NCBI GenBank assembly: GCA_947623455.1
Contig: OX392527.1
Location: forward strand, 3,282,001 to 3,346,000
Source of the DNA: Mimachlamys varia
Lineage: Eukaryota; Mollusca; Bivalvia; Pectinida; Pectinidae
Direction of reading: 5' to 3'
Length of the DNA: 64,000 bases
Position 1 is the stretch's first letter. Each line of letters opens with the position of its first letter. Below, piece by piece: positions 27,301 through 40,658 of the stretch. The position numbers and the translations under genes are program-made. The notes beneath the pieces are model-generated. The model was not told the origin of the DNA. It made no database searches and worked only from the letters and a program-made list of their open reading frames with translations.

Positions 27301-30300
27301 ACTGTACTAACAAATACATGTATATACCACATAACAATGTACTAACAAATACATGTATATACCACATAACAATGTACTAACAAATACAAGTATATACCAC
27401 ATAACAATGTACTAACAAATACATGTATATACCACATAACAATGTACTAACAAATACATGTATATACCACATAACAATGTACCAACAAATACATGTATAT
27501 ACCACATAATACTGTACTAACAAATACATGTATATACCACATAACAATGTACTAACAAATACATGTATATACCACATAACAATGTGCTAACAAATACATG
27601 TATATACCACATAATACTGTACTAACAAATACATGTATATACCACATAACAATGTACTAACAAATACATGTATATACCACATAACAATGTACTAACAAAT
27701 ACATGTATATACCACATAACAATGTACTAACAAATACATGTATATACCACATAATACTGTACTAACAAATACATGTATATACCACATAATACTGTACTAA
27801 CAAATACATGTATATACCACACAACAATGTACTAACAAATACATGTATATACCACATAACAATGTACTAACAAATACATGTATATACCACATAACAATGT
27901 ACCAACAAATACATGTATATACCACATAATACTGTACTAACAAATACATGTATATACCACATAATACTGTACTAACAAATACATGTATATACCACATAAC
28001 AATGTACTAACAAATATATGTATATACCACATAACAATGTGCTAACAAATACATGTATATACCACATAATACTGTACTAACAAATATATGTATATACCAC
28101 ATAACAATGTGCTAACAAATACATGTATATACCACATAATACTGTACTAACAAATACATGTATATACCACATAACAATGTACTAACAAATACATGTATAT
28201 ACCACATAACACTGTACTAACAAATACATGTATATACCACATAACAATGTGCTAACAAATACATGTATATACCACATAACAATGTACTAACAAATATATG
28301 TATATACCACATAACAATGTGCTAACAAATACATGTATATACCACATAATACTGTACTAACAAATACATGTATATACCACATAACAATGTACTAACAAAT
28401 ACATGTATATACCACATAACACTGTACTAACAAATACATGTATATACCACATAACACTGTACTAACAAATAATGTATATACCACATAACACTGTACTAAC
28501 AAATACATGTATATACCACATAACAATGTACTAACAAATACATGTATATACCACATAATACTGTACTAACAAATACATGTATATACCACATAACAATGTA
28601 CTAACAAATACATGTATATACCACATAACAATGTACTAACAAATAATGTATATACCACATAACAATGTACTAACAAATACATGTATATACCACATAACAA
28701 TGTACTAACAAATACATGTATATACCACATAACAATGTACTAACAAATACATGTATATACCACATAACAATGTACTAACAAATACATGTATATACCACAT
28801 AATACTGTACTAACAAATACATGTATATACCACACAACAATGTACTAACAAATACATGTATATACCACATAACAATGTACTAACAAATACATGTATATAC
28901 CACATAACAATGTACTAACAAATACATGTATATACCACATAACACTGTACTAACAAATACATGTATATACCACATAACAATGTACTAACAAATACATGTA
29001 TATACAACATAACAATGTACTAACAAATAATGTATATACCACATAACACTGTACTAACAAATACATGTATATACCACATAACAATGTACTAACAAATACA
29101 TGTATATACCACATAACAATGTACTCACAAATACATGTATATACCACATAATACTGTACTAACAAATACATGTATATACCACATAACAATGTGCTAACAA
29201 ATACATGTATATACCACATGACAATGTACTAACAAATACATGTATATACCACATAATACTGTACTAACAAATACATGTATATACCACATAACAATGTGCT
29301 AACAAATACATGTATATACCACACAACAATGTGCTAACAAATACATGTATATACCACACAACAATGTACTAACAAATACATGTATATACCACATAACAAT
29401 GTGCTAACAAATACATGTATATAACACATAACAATGTGCTAACAAATACATGTATATACCACATAACAATGTGCTAACAAATACATGTATATACCACATA
29501 ACAATGTACTAACAAATACATGTATATACCACATAACAATGTACTAACAAATACATGTATATACCACATAACAATGTGCTAACAAATACATGTATATACC
29601 ACATAACACTGTACTAACAAATACATGTATATACCACATAACAATGTGCTAACAAATACATGTATATACCACACAACAATGTACTAACAAATACATGTAT
29701 ATACCACATAACAATGTACTAACAAATACATGTATATACCACATAACAATGTACTAACAAATACATGTATATACCACATAACACTGTACTAACAAATACA
29801 TGTATATACCACATGACAATGTACTAACAAATACATGTATATACCACATAACAATGTACTAACAAATACATGTATATACCACATAACAATGTACTAACAA
29901 ATACATGTATATACCACATAACAATGTACTTACAAATAATGTATATACCACATAACAATGTACTAACAAATACATGTATATACCACATAACAATGTACCA
30001 ACAAATACATGTATATACCACATAACAATGTACTAACAAATACATGTATATACCACACAACAATGTACTAACAAATACATGTATATACCACATAACAATG
30101 TACTAACAAATACATGTATATACCACATAACAATGTACTAACAAATAATGTATATACCACATAACAATGTACTAACAAATACATGTATATACCACATAAT
30201 ACTGTACTAACAAATACATGTATATACAACATAACAATGTACTAACAAATACATGTATATACCACATAACAATGTACTAACAAATACATGTATATACCAC

Positions 30301-33300
30301 ATAACACTGTGCTAACAAATACATGTATATACCACATAACAATGTACTAACAAATACATGTATATACAACATAACAATGTACTAACAAATACATGTATAT
30401 ACCACATAACAATGTGCTAACAAATACATGTATATACCACATAACAATGTACTAACAAATACATGTATATACCACATAACACTGTACTAACAAATACATG
30501 TATATACCACATAACAATGTACTATTCAAATACATGTATATACCACATAACAATGTACTAACAAATACATGTATATACCACATAACACTGTACTATTCAA
30601 ATACATGTATATACCACATAACAATGTACTAACAAATATATGTACATACCACATAACAATGTACTAACAAATACATGTATATACAACATAACAATGTACT
30701 AACAAATACATGTATATACCACATAATACTGTACTAACAAATACATGTATATACCACATAACACTGTACTAACAAATACATGTATATACCACACAACAAT
30801 GTACTAACAAATATATGTATATACCACATAACAATGTACTAACAAATACATGTATATACCACATAATACTGTACTAACAAATACATGTATATACCACATA
30901 ACAATGTGCTAACAAATACATGTATATACCACATAACAATGTACTAACAAATACATGTATATACCACATAACAATGTACTAACAAATACATGTATATACC
31001 ACATAACAATGTGCTAACAAATACATGTATATACCACATAACAATGTACTAACAAATACATGTATATACCACATAACACTGTACTATTCAAATACATGTA
31101 TATACCACATAACAATGTACTAACAAATATATGTATACACCACATAACAATGTGCTAACAAATATATGTATATACCACATAACAATGTACTAACAAATAC
31201 ATGTATATACCACATAACAATGCACTAACAAATACATGTATATACCACATAATACTGTACTAACAAATACATGTATATACCACATAACAATGTACTAACA
31301 AATACATGTATATACCACATAACAATGTACTAACAAATACATGTATATACCACATAACAATGTGCTAACAAATATATGTATATACCACATAACAATGTAC
31401 TAACAAATACATGTATATACCACATAATACTGTACTAACAAATACATGTATACACCACATAACAATGTGCTAACAAATATATGTATATACCACATAACAA
31501 TGTACTAACAAATACATGTATATACCACATAACAATGCACTAACAAATACATGTATATACCACATAACAATGTACTAACAAATACATGTATATACCACAT
31601 AACAATGTACTAACAAATACATGTATATACCACATAACAATGTACTAACAAATACATGTATATACCACATAACAATGTACTAACAAATACATGTATATAC
31701 CACATAACAATGTACTAACAAATACATGTATATACCACATAACAATGTGCTAACAAATACATGTATATACCACATAACAATGTGCTAACAAATACATGTA
31801 TATACCACATAACAATGTACTATTTAGGATATTTAAAGATTAAAACAGCATTTTCTTTTATTAAACAGATGCTCCGTGAGTTAATATTTGGTGGAAAAAA
31901 CTAATTCTGTTAAACATTGGACAGGTTCCCTATTACATAGAATTATGTAAATCAGTGGAAAGTCTGTCCTTCACCAAAACTCTACTTAGAATATGATAGT
32001 GTTGGGAATCAGAAGACAAATCATAATCGATTATCGGAACATCACTAGAATATGAAATTTATTATGAAACAGAATAAATTCTGTCTGATAGGGATACCTC
32101 TAGCCAGAGATCTTTGGAGGAAGGGTTGAATCGAAGGCCCTTCTGGAGCATATGGCGGGCATTCTCATGGTTCATGTTCTCTTCAAACTCCCATTTAGCC
32201 GCGCTGATCCACAGGTCTACAAGAAAAAGGTAATCAGTGAATATCTAACCACATCACCAGGATCGTAAGTCTAACACTACACAGAGGACATGATAAACAC
32301 CCTACACCTGTGGTTAAGTCTAACACTACACAGAGGACATGATAAACACCCTACACCTGTGGTTAAGTCTTAAGTACACAGAGGACATGATAAACACCCT
32401 ACACCTGTGGTTAAGTCTAACACTACACAGAGGACATGATAAACACCCTACACCTGTGGTTAAGTCTAACACTACACAGAGGACATGATAAACACCCTAC
32501 ACCTGTGGTTAAGTCTAACACTACACAGAGGACATGATAAACACCCTACACCTGTGGTTAAGTCTAACACTACACAGAGGACATGATAAACACCCTACAC
32601 CTGTGGTTAAGTCTGAAGTACACAGAGGACATGATAAACACCCTACACCTGTGGTTAAGTCTGAAGTACACAGAGGACATGATAAACACCCTACATCTGT
32701 GGTTAAGTCTAACACTACACAGAGGACATGATAAACACCCTACACCTGTGGTTAAGTCTGAAGTACACAGAGGACATGATAAACACCCTACACCTGTGGT
32801 TAAGTCTGAAGTACACAGAGGACATGATAAACACCCTACACCTGTGGTTAAGTCTAACACTACACAGAGGACATGATAAACACCCTACACCTGTGGTTAA
32901 GTCTAACACTACACAGAGGACATGATAAACACCCTACACCTGTGGTTAAGTCTGAAGTACACAGAGGACATGATAAACACCCTACACCTGTGGTTAAGTC
33001 TTAAGTACACAGAGAACATGATAAACACCCTACACCTGTGGTTAAGTCTAACACTACACAGAGGACATGATAAACACCCTACACCTGTGGTTAAGTCTGA
33101 AGTACACAGAGGACATGATAAACACCCTACACCTGTGGTTAAGTCTAACACTACACAGAGGACATGATAAACACCCTACACCTGTGGTTAAGTCTAACAC
33201 TACACAGAGAACATGATAAACACCCTACACCTGTGGTTAAGTCTGAAGTACACAGAGAACATGATAAACACCCTACACCTGTGGTTAAGTCTAACACTAC

Positions 33301-36300
33301 ACAGAGGACATGATAAACACCCTACACCTGTGGTTAAGTCTGAAGTACACAGAGGACATGATAAACACCCTACACCTGTGGTTAAGTCTGAAGTACACAG
33401 AAGACATGATAAACACCCTACACCTGTGGTTAAGTCTAACACTACACAGAGGACATGATAAACACCCTACACCTGTGGTTAAGTCTAACACTACACAGAG
33501 GACATGATAAACACCCTACACCTGTGGTTAAGTCTAACACTACACAGAGGACATGATAAACACCCTACACCTGTGGTTAAGTCTGAAGTACACAGAGGAC
33601 ATGATAAACACCCTACACCTGTGGTTAAGTCTAACACTACACAGAGGACATGATAAACACCCTACACCTGTGGTTAAGTCTAACACTACACAGAGAACAT
33701 GATAAACACCCTACACCTGTGGTTAAGTCTGAAGTACACAGAGAACATGATAAAAACCCTACACCTGTGGTTAAGTCTAACACTACACAGAGGACATGAT
33801 AAACACCCTACACCTGTGGTTAAGTCTAACACTACACAGAGGACATGATAAACACCCTACACCTGTGGTTAAGTCTAACACTACACAGAGGACATGATAA
33901 ACACCCTACACCTGTGGTTAAGTCTAACACTACACAGAGGACATGATAAACACCCTACACCTGTGGTTAAGTCTAACACTACACAGAGAACATGATAAAC
34001 ACCCTACACCTGTGGTTAAGTCTGAAGTACACAGAGAACATGATAAAAACCCTACACCTGTGGTTAAGTCTAACACTACACAGAGGACATGATAAACACC
34101 CTACACCTGTGGTTAAGTCTAACACTACACAGAGGACATGATAAACACCCTACACCTGTGGTTAAGTCTAACACTACACAGAGGACATGATAAACACCCT
34201 ACACCTGTGGTTAAGTCTAACACTACACAGAGGACATGATAAACACCCTACACCTGTGGTTAAGTCTGAAGTACACAGAGGACATGATAAACACCCTACA
34301 CCTGTGGTTAAGTCTGAAGTACACAGAGGACATGATAAACACCCTACATCTGTGGTTAAGTCTAACACTACACAGAGGACATGATAAACACCCTACACCT
34401 GTGGTTAAGTCTGAAGTACACAGAGGACATGATAAACACCCTACACCTGTGGTTAAGTCTGAAGTACACAGAGGACATGATAAACACCCTACACCTGTGG
34501 TTAAGTCTAACACTACACAGAGGACATGATAAACACCCTACACCTGTGGTTAAGTCTAACACTACACAGAGGACATGATAAACACCCTACACCTGTGGTT
34601 AAGTCTGAAGTACACAGAGGACATGATAAACACCCTACACCTGTGGTTAAGTCTTAAGTACACAGAGGACATGATAAACACCCTACACCTGTGGTTAAGT
34701 CTAACACTACACAGAGGACATGATAAACACCCTACACCTGTGGTTAAGTCTGAAGTACACAGAGGACATGATAAACACCCTACACCTGTGGTTAAGTCTA
34801 ACACTACACAGAGGACATGATAAACACCCTACACCTGTGGTTAAGTCTAACACTACACAGAGAACATGATAAACACCCTACACCTGTGGTTAAGTCTGAA
34901 GTACACAGAGAACATGATAAACACCCTACACCTGTGGTTAAGTCTAACACTACACAGAGGACATGATAAACACCCTACACCTGTGGTTAAGTCTGAAGTA
35001 CACAGAGGACATGATAAACACCCTACACCTGTGGTTAAGTCTGAAGTACACAGAAGACATGATAAACACCCTACACCTGTGGTTAAGTCTAACACTACAC
35101 AGAGGACATGATAAACATCCTACACCTGTGGTTAAGTCTAACACTACACAGAGGACATGATAAACACCCTACACCTGTGGTTAAGTCTAACACTACACAG
35201 AGGACATGATAAACACCCTACACCTGTGGTTAAGTCTGAAGTACACAGAGGACATGATAAACACCCTACACCTGTGGTTAAGTCTAACACTACACAGAGG
35301 ACATGATAAACACCCTACACCTGTGGTTAAGTCTGAAGTACACAGAGGACATGATAAACACCCTACACCTGTGGTTAAGTCTGAAGTACACAGAGGACAT
35401 GATAAACACCCTACACCTGTGGTTAAGTCTAACACTACACAGAGAACATGATAAACACCCTACACCTGTGGTTAAGTCTGAAGTACACAGAGAACATGAT
35501 AAACACCCTACACCTGTGGTTAAGTCTTAAGTACACAGAGGACATGATAAACACCCTACACCTGTGGTTAAGTCTGAAGTACACAGAGGACATGATAAAC
35601 ACCCTACACCTGTGGTTAAGTCTGAAGTACACAGAGAACATGATAAACACCCTACACCTGTGGTTAAGTCTGAAGTACACAGAGGACATGATAAACACCC
35701 TACACCTGTGGTTAAGTCTAACACTACACAGAGGACATGATAAACACCCTACATCTGTGGTTAGGTATAAAGTCCTCAGAGGACATGATAAACACCCTAC
35801 ACCTGTGGTTAAGTCTTAAGTCTCACTGCTGAAACATTAAATGCAACACCCCACAAGCGATTTTTTCTGTCTTTAGCTGATAATCTGTTGACAGTACCTG
35901 GTTTCCTGTTGTGCACCTGCAACATTCGGGTAAACAGCTTACTGACTGTGGTTTTCTCCTTCTGTAAAACACAACAGAAACTTTACAATTTCAAGTTGAG
36001 TTCCCATTGTCAGTTATGTTGCACGAGAATCGAATGAAGCAATCAATGATGAAGCTACAGAGGCATGAAGCTGACTTTTGTGGTTCTGAAATATTTTGGC
36101 ATCTGAGTTACGTATGTGGCAAACTTATGGTAAATAAAGTATAAACTGACTTCAGTCTTCAATGATGAGATTGAGTTTTAGAGTTTGTGACAAAAGTCAA
36201 ACCTTTCTTCCTAAGTAGGCTTGGGATGAGCTCAGGAATGTTATATTTGACTTTTATTCTGCATGTAATAGTGATGTTCAAGGGTTTCATGAAAAAAAAC

Positions 36301-39300
36301 CTTAGACAAGTGCACATGTAATTTTCATATTGGTGAGCATTTAAATTGCTGTCACTATGATGTAATAATCTGGTGTACATATATCACATGACCATATATG
36401 GCTGTTAATATCAAAGTTGACTCACCCTTGTTTTAGAAAAGTGAATATGAGACAGCCACAGTTTCACATCATCCTGCAAGAACAAATCAGAAAATAGGCG
36501 TTAATTTTCATGAAGAGTTATATAATTACCTCCCTTTTGCTAGGTATTGACATGATATCCATTGTGAAGTCATTATATTGCTTAGAAACTGACATTAAGA
36601 CTGTTTCCTTAGTAAACTGATAATGTCACAATAGTATTAACATAAAATCCATCCAAAATGAAAAGAAACTCTTGATTATGAAAATTCCCAATTGATGGAT
36701 TATGTGAGACGGTATCTGTAAATATATCTATAAATACAATAAACTGATCCTTATATTCAAGAATAACATCAAAACTCTACTGTTTATAACTTTTCATCAA
36801 CAATATGATGTGTTGGGTATGTCAAGTTATACATTTAATTGATTATTACAAATGTATAGCAATTTACATATCAATGATAGAAATCATAACTTTATACAAG
36901 TTCCTATATATATATACATATTCTTACATGACCTTGGAAGTAATAGCAGTACGGACAAATAAATTGTCAAATTTTCAAGGCTATCCACCCCTTTATCAAG
37001 ACACATAAAATACATGTTACATCACATAAACAGAATATACATAAAACATATTCTTACATGTATATAATATTTATGTAAATCTGTTTTAATATCCATGGAA
37101 CAAAACAATAAAGACTTCATTCTGCTCGTACTTTTACCCAACTTTTGTTTCTTCAGGTGGCATTTTATATTCCGTTTTACATACTGTATGCATATAATAT
37201 ATGATGCCAACCACTCATATTTGTAGTCATCACCACAAGATCTTTAAAAAGTACTTACCTGAAACCTGTAGGTAGCCAGCTGTAAAATATGTAAGAAAAG
37301 CAGACTTTAAGAATGAAACATACGGGATAGAATAGAAAGCTTATACTGGCATATAATTATACACTGAACAGGGCAATGACAATAAAGAATGGATCTGACT
37401 TAATTCCTTCTAATACTATAATTCTACCTGTACATAATCAAACTGATTTTGTATTTCAGATATTTTTAAGGTGTGAAACTTTATTAAAATATTTCCTTTT
37501 AAATACTTAAGTAGACTTTAAATATTATATACACATTTCCAGTGGCTTGATAACATGTTACTGAAGAAACCTAAGAAGTAGATGACAGGTGTTTATATCA
37601 ACATATATGTATGTATCCACATCTATTATGTTCCTATAAGCAATGATTACTATCAAGTCTAACAACAGTGTCTAACTTGGCTACCTCTGCTATATATCGT
37701 ATAGAGACTGCTATATATCTGGCTATGCCTATATATATAGCTATAGCAGCTAGAATGGACTGATCATGAGTTTTGTGTGTTTAACTCTTACCCTAAACAG
37801 TTTGTGTATTCTTTGTGATATGGCGTTGTCAATCTCCAACTTCTTAAATGTATACCCAATATTCTGAAATAAATTAAACAAAAGATATTCTGGGTAAATG
37901 ATTGAAAAGAAAAACAGTTCTTCAAAGAATATTCATTTAAACTTAATATGTTTCTCAGAAACAAATCTTGTTCAAAATTCTGGATTTATATAAAATCTTT
38001 TTTCACCAATGTGTGTTATTACAATTTACACCTGTACAGAATACCATTATATATATATGAGATACATAGTTTAATACTATTGCAAATATGGTTCTTTTGA
38101 TAAAAACATGATACAAATTCAACAAACCTGTCGTCTTTTCTTCAGCAGTGCCAGAACATTTGTTTCATACTAAAACAAAGAACATGTACACCAATAAAAC
38201 TGTAAATGATCCTGTTGTAACAAAATTTAAAGTGTCCCCCAATGGTCATCACATACATTATATAATATAACCACATACATTGCAAATATTGATAACCGTC
38301 GATATTACTTACTAGACCATACATGTATGTATATACAGTGTACATGTATATATATATATATCCATTGGTAAAATATCATTTATCATAGCGTTTAAAACTT
38401 TAAATAAGGTGAAATGTAGATGGACTCTGGTAATGTCACCCAAGTTTTATTACAATGAACATATCTTTTAATTATGTAATTACCTGAATGTATTGCAAGA
38501 GGTCATCCTTTTTCTTAGTTTTTCTCTGCAGTTTGTATTCAAAGCCTTTTCTTTTCTTTAGTATTTGTCTGTAAGGAAGAATGCATACTTTTACTGAAAA
38601 ACTGTTGTCCCACGTCATTTTACACAAGGTTGTTATTTGGTTGAAACTTAATCTCCCTTAAATTAATTAATCTTTCTGAATATTAGATTTGTACATAGCC
38701 GAACAGATGTTTTTCTATATTTAACAAAATTTAACAGTTACACGATAGCAATAGCATAATTATAGAATAAATCATCATAAACAAATCTAGTTGACCTGGA
38801 GTGATAGCATTTCAAATGGGGAGTTGGGGGTGTACATTTTATGCTCAAACTGCATGTAGTAGCTATGCCCAAGCAAAGGGGAGGTAACTCCTATTGAACA
38901 CTGGCGAGTGAGCAAAAAAACGTCACAGAAATAGTCCTTCGGAAGTACGGCGATTTTATCATATTTACCAGTGTTAAATGCAAAGATGGGTGATGTTATT
39001 TTAACATTCGATAACTCTCGTTGATTTACCAGCCAAAACAATGAGAGAATGGCCCAAAGGTAGATCGAGCGAGCCTGTCAAAGAAATGTCAAAGCTCTAA
39101 TTTTCTTATAGAAGCGAGTAAATTAACCAAAGTCATATGAAAATGAAGAGAAATTAACAACAAAAATAATGATATGTTTGAATCCATGTGACATGACCGT
39201 TCTTGATGTGAAAATGAGGATTTTGTCACCTAACGGTAAATCCAAGATGGCGGACACGTGCTGTCAGATGGCCATTGGGAATGTAAACAAAGCGCTCAAA

Positions 39301-40658
39301 ACATGTAAAAGTCGAATATTTTCCAATGAAAGTTCTTTATTTAGTGATCTTTCACAACTGTTAAGGTAAGATTAGTGTAGTTTTGAAAAGAATTATGTAA
39401 TATATATGTAATGATACTGTAAAATTAGAACGTGAATCGGACTAGGTAAGACTTATCATGAGTCGATACAGTACTACGTACTGTACAGTAGGCTAGTAGG
39501 ATAAGGAATATGTCGCACGATGTCTTCTCTTGATCATGTCAACTCATAACTTCGGATATTATTCTAAAGATAACTCTATTTCTTAACTATGATGTATTAG
39601 AAAATGTTAACAATTGTGATTTGCATGAAACCCATATAGAAAATGACACTTCCTTATTTGATCAATCAACCAAAAAATTGTTTTTACTAATATTTCTTAA
39701 ATTGTACAATAACACATAAAATATTGTAAAATAATGGCACATATTGCATGTTGATAATATTTAATTGGGGACTTTTTCATTACAATTCAGTTTTCTATAA
39801 AATTACCAAACTTTGTTGTGCATTTTAAATGCTTCAATATTATAAGTGTAAATTAAAGATTGTAATTAATGTTTTAAGTTAAATAGAAGAATATTTTTCT
39901 AATCATGTTAATAGTTTTATTCATCCATCTACATATAAGCATTGCATTTACTTATAATATATTAAAACAAGTATATTGTATTATGTTAAATGACATCAGT
40001 TTGTGGACTGCTTTATTTATATATATAAAACGTATGTCAATAGTCCATTTATGTTATCAATATCGGAGCTGTAGATATTTTTTAGAATGTTTGTGTTACT
40101 TTTTTAATCAGAATATAATGTGACTTAAATTCTGGTTAATGTTTTTTTGTTTTAACAGAAGTATTTTCCAAGTTATGGGTTGTATACGCTTTTTTCAGTT
40201 TTTTTTGGAAATCTCAACTTTGAAGATCAAAATTTCCGATTTTCGAAAATTCACTAAAAATTCAGTTTTTAAGATAAAATTGTTCTGATTGTTGCTTTAT
40301 AATCAGGTGATGATACTCTTCAAAAATAAAGCTACTACATACTTCCAAATAATGCAGAAAAAAATGGTTGGGCATAGCTACATGTAGTGTCAATCAGGTA
40401 TGGAATTGGGTTGTTTATATAGCTCTTGATCGATAAAAGTCAACATTCGATACACAATACACATGATACTGGTGAGTTTATCGGGAATGAGAAGTGTAGG
40501 TTACTGCCACAGACGTGTGATGACGATCTCACGTCCATGTGTAAGTTGACAGCGTTGTAACTTTACCTCGACTCTGCCGCTGTAAACAAACCAACTCGTT
40601 CCATCTGCTCCAACTCGGGAATCATTCCCTCGATGTTCTGTTGAACAAACTCAGCCAT
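21281..40658 (-). CDS. UTP6: UTP6, SSU-processome component, 5' half (exons 1-14)
   Basis: UTP6 is a HAT-repeat protein of the UTP-B subcomplex of the small-subunit processome, acting in nucleolar 18S pre-rRNA processing. The start MAEFVQQNIEGMIPELEQME is co-linear with vertebrate UTP6, as are FEYKLQRKTKKKDDLLQYIQ, DDVKLWLSHIHF, LWISAAKWEF, YYRMELLFAEK and RLFDFAKGQEED. Exons on the minus strand: 40567-40658, 38484-38568, 38128-38169, 37792-37863, 37259-37279, 36426-36473, 35898-35961, 32098-32216, 26655-26687, 25933-25974, 25436-25517, 23522-23606, 21545-21642, 21281-21340. Every junction has GT/AG ends and matching phase, giving 943 coding bases (about 314 residues). The family is near 600 residues, so the C-terminal HAT repeats are missing; they lie beyond the arrays to the left, outside the window, or are lost. 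Confidence 0.93.
21768..22285. repeat. 37-bp minisatellite in UTP6 intron 12
   Basis: About 14 copies of GATCGCGTCACCAAGGTGAA + CCCATACCCAAGTTACA, with GTCACC/ATCACC and GTGGACC variants. The last unit runs without a break into a dispersed repeat at 22286, whose own sequence CCCAAGTTACGAAGTTCCAG supplies the end of the unit. Confidence 0.95.
22286..22510 (+). repeat. Dispersed repeat flanking the 37-bp array
   Basis: It contains an internal repetition (AAGTTCCAGTGAGAAATATG at 22289 and GAAGTTCCAGTGGCTAGTAG at about 22412, each followed by TGTAGGAGA) and ends CCCCGGAGGGAAGGCGAAGC then a (TAA)n tail. I recall this architecture from mollusc genomes. A terminal A-rich tail would suit a SINE-like element, but no pol III boxes were identified. 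Confidence 0.55.
23041..23521. repeat. 53-bp minisatellite carrying donor-like sites
   Basis: About nine copies of a 53-bp unit; on the minus strand each unit contains GCAGTAAGTTTTCAGACC. The array abuts UTP6 exon 12 and begins with that exon's real 5' splice site. Confidence 0.95.
23522..23606 (-). CDS. UTP6: UTP6 exon 12, donor repeated downstream
   Basis: Acceptor TTTTCAG, then DVNFALSFLPICRLFDFAKG and QEEDIFS; donor TCTGA|GTAAGTTTTC. The intronic side of this donor is reiterated about nine times in the adjoining 53-bp array. Confidence 0.92.
24095..25130. repeat. 42-bp minisatellite in UTP6 intron 11
   Basis: About 25 copies of TACAGAGGGATACACACAGA, then GAGGGACCCTACTTCTCACACC. Since 42 is a multiple of 3 and no frame has a stop in the consensus, long ORFs appear on both strands (plus TEGYTQRGTLLLTP; minus VRSRVPLCVYPSVG). 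Their location inside a UTP6 intron and lack of starts or splice support argue against coding. Confidence 0.95.
25204..25470 (-). repeat. 38-bp array derived from exon 11 end plus donor
   Basis: Seven copies, at 25204, 25242, 25280, 25318, 25356, 25394 and 25432, of a unit that on the minus strand reads GTGTACAAACAGGCA-ATGACAGAGTTCCCAG|GTAGGTG. The copies nearest the exon keep the exonic bases (AATGACAGAG); the four farthest share ATTGATGGAG. The array is therefore partly exonic. Confidence 0.95.
25436..25517 (-). CDS. UTP6: UTP6 exon 11, donor inside a 38-bp repeat
   Basis: Acceptor TTTCAG, then TEDLNKDAVMAGNVAAVVYK followed by QAMTEFP; donor CCCAG|GTAGGTGG. The last 35 or so exonic bases plus the donor are the first unit of a seven-copy array extending into the intron, so six near-identical donors follow. 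The first donor was chosen because its phase (1) joins exon 12 in frame; each extra 38-bp unit would shift the frame. Confidence 0.88.
25599..25806. repeat. 51-bp repeat in UTP6 intron 10
   Basis: Three nearly identical 51-bp copies starting at 25649, 25700 and 25751 (TATTAGAGTAGGACAATCCG + GCAATATATAGCTTTGATAC + TACAATCACAG), plus a decayed upstream copy. The open minus-strand frame is an artefact of the 51-bp length. Confidence 0.93.
26705..31822. repeat. 35-bp minisatellite filling UTP6 intron 8
   Basis: About 146 copies of AACAATGTACTAACAAATAC + ATGTATATACCACAT occupy nearly all of a 5.4-kb intron, ending about 17 bp from exon 9's acceptor. Frequent variants are AATACTGTAC, AACACTGTAC, AACAATGTGC, AATATATG and ACAAATAATG; their order recurs in blocks. 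The unit contains the self-complementary ACATGT and TATATA strings. Short MWYIHVFVSTLLCG-type ORFs are artefacts. Confidence 0.97.
32098..32216 (-). CDS. UTP6: UTP6 exon 8 (HAT repeat core)
   Basis: Acceptor TTCTTGTAG, donor GAG|GTATCC. Encodes a complete HAT motif (DLWISAAKWEFEENMNHENA, then a second helix ending RFNPSSKDLWLE). It is a 119-bp island between two arrays of about 3.5 kb and 5.1 kb. Confidence 0.95.
32268..35824. repeat. 48/49-bp minisatellite filling UTP6 intron 7
   Basis: About 73 units alternate irregularly between a 49-bp form (TAACACTACACAGAGGACAT...) and a 48-bp form (TGAAGTACACAGAGGACATG...), both ending CCTACACCTGTGGTTAAGTC. They fill almost the whole 3.7-kb intron. Markers such as AGAGAACATG, AGAAGACATG, CTACATCTG and TAAAAACCC reveal a block duplicated at an offset of 1653 bp. 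The many small ORFs on both strands are artefacts. Confidence 0.97.
38484..38568 (-). CDS. UTP6: UTP6 exon 2
   Basis: Acceptor CTTACAG, donor CAG|GTAATT. Encodes a Lys/Arg-rich stretch containing LKKRKGFEYKLQRKTKKKDD, matching the basic segment after the N-terminus of human UTP6. Confidence 0.93.
39247..39365 (+). CDS. Candidate first exon of a gene on the opposite strand within UTP6 intron 1
   Basis: AAGATGGCGGACACG opens MADTCCQMAIGNVNKALKTC and continues to LFSDLSQLL, ending AAG|GTAAGA in phase 2. The initiation context, 39 coding-like codons and strong donor fit a genuine 5' exon. I found no second exon downstream on the plus strand and do not recognise the protein. Alternative: a retained fragment or chance ORF. 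Confidence 0.35.
40567..40658 (-). CDS. UTP6: UTP6 exon 1 (start codon)
   Basis: The ATG at 40658 is in context CCAGACATGGCTG and begins the family's conserved N-terminus. The exon ends GTCGAG|GTAAAG after 30 codons plus two bases. Confidence 0.93.

Larger units (their letters stand above)
35962..40566 (-). other. UTP6 introns 1-6, mostly unique sequence
   Basis: Introns between exons 1 and 7 range from about 0.26 to 2.0 kb and are AT-rich with no arrays, unlike introns 7, 8 and 10-12. Apart from a candidate plus-strand exon at 39247 and a short (TA)n near 38345, nothing else is supported. Confidence 0.55.

Noticed and set aside
26992..30093. Repeated 66- and 89-codon minus ORFs (MWYIHVFVSTLLCG type) that look like small membrane proteins
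   Set aside because: They are translated 35-bp repeat inside UTP6 intron 8.
32268..35824. CRISPR-like array of regular repeats
   Set aside because: There are no unique spacers; units are contiguous 48/49-bp tandem repeats in a eukaryotic intron.
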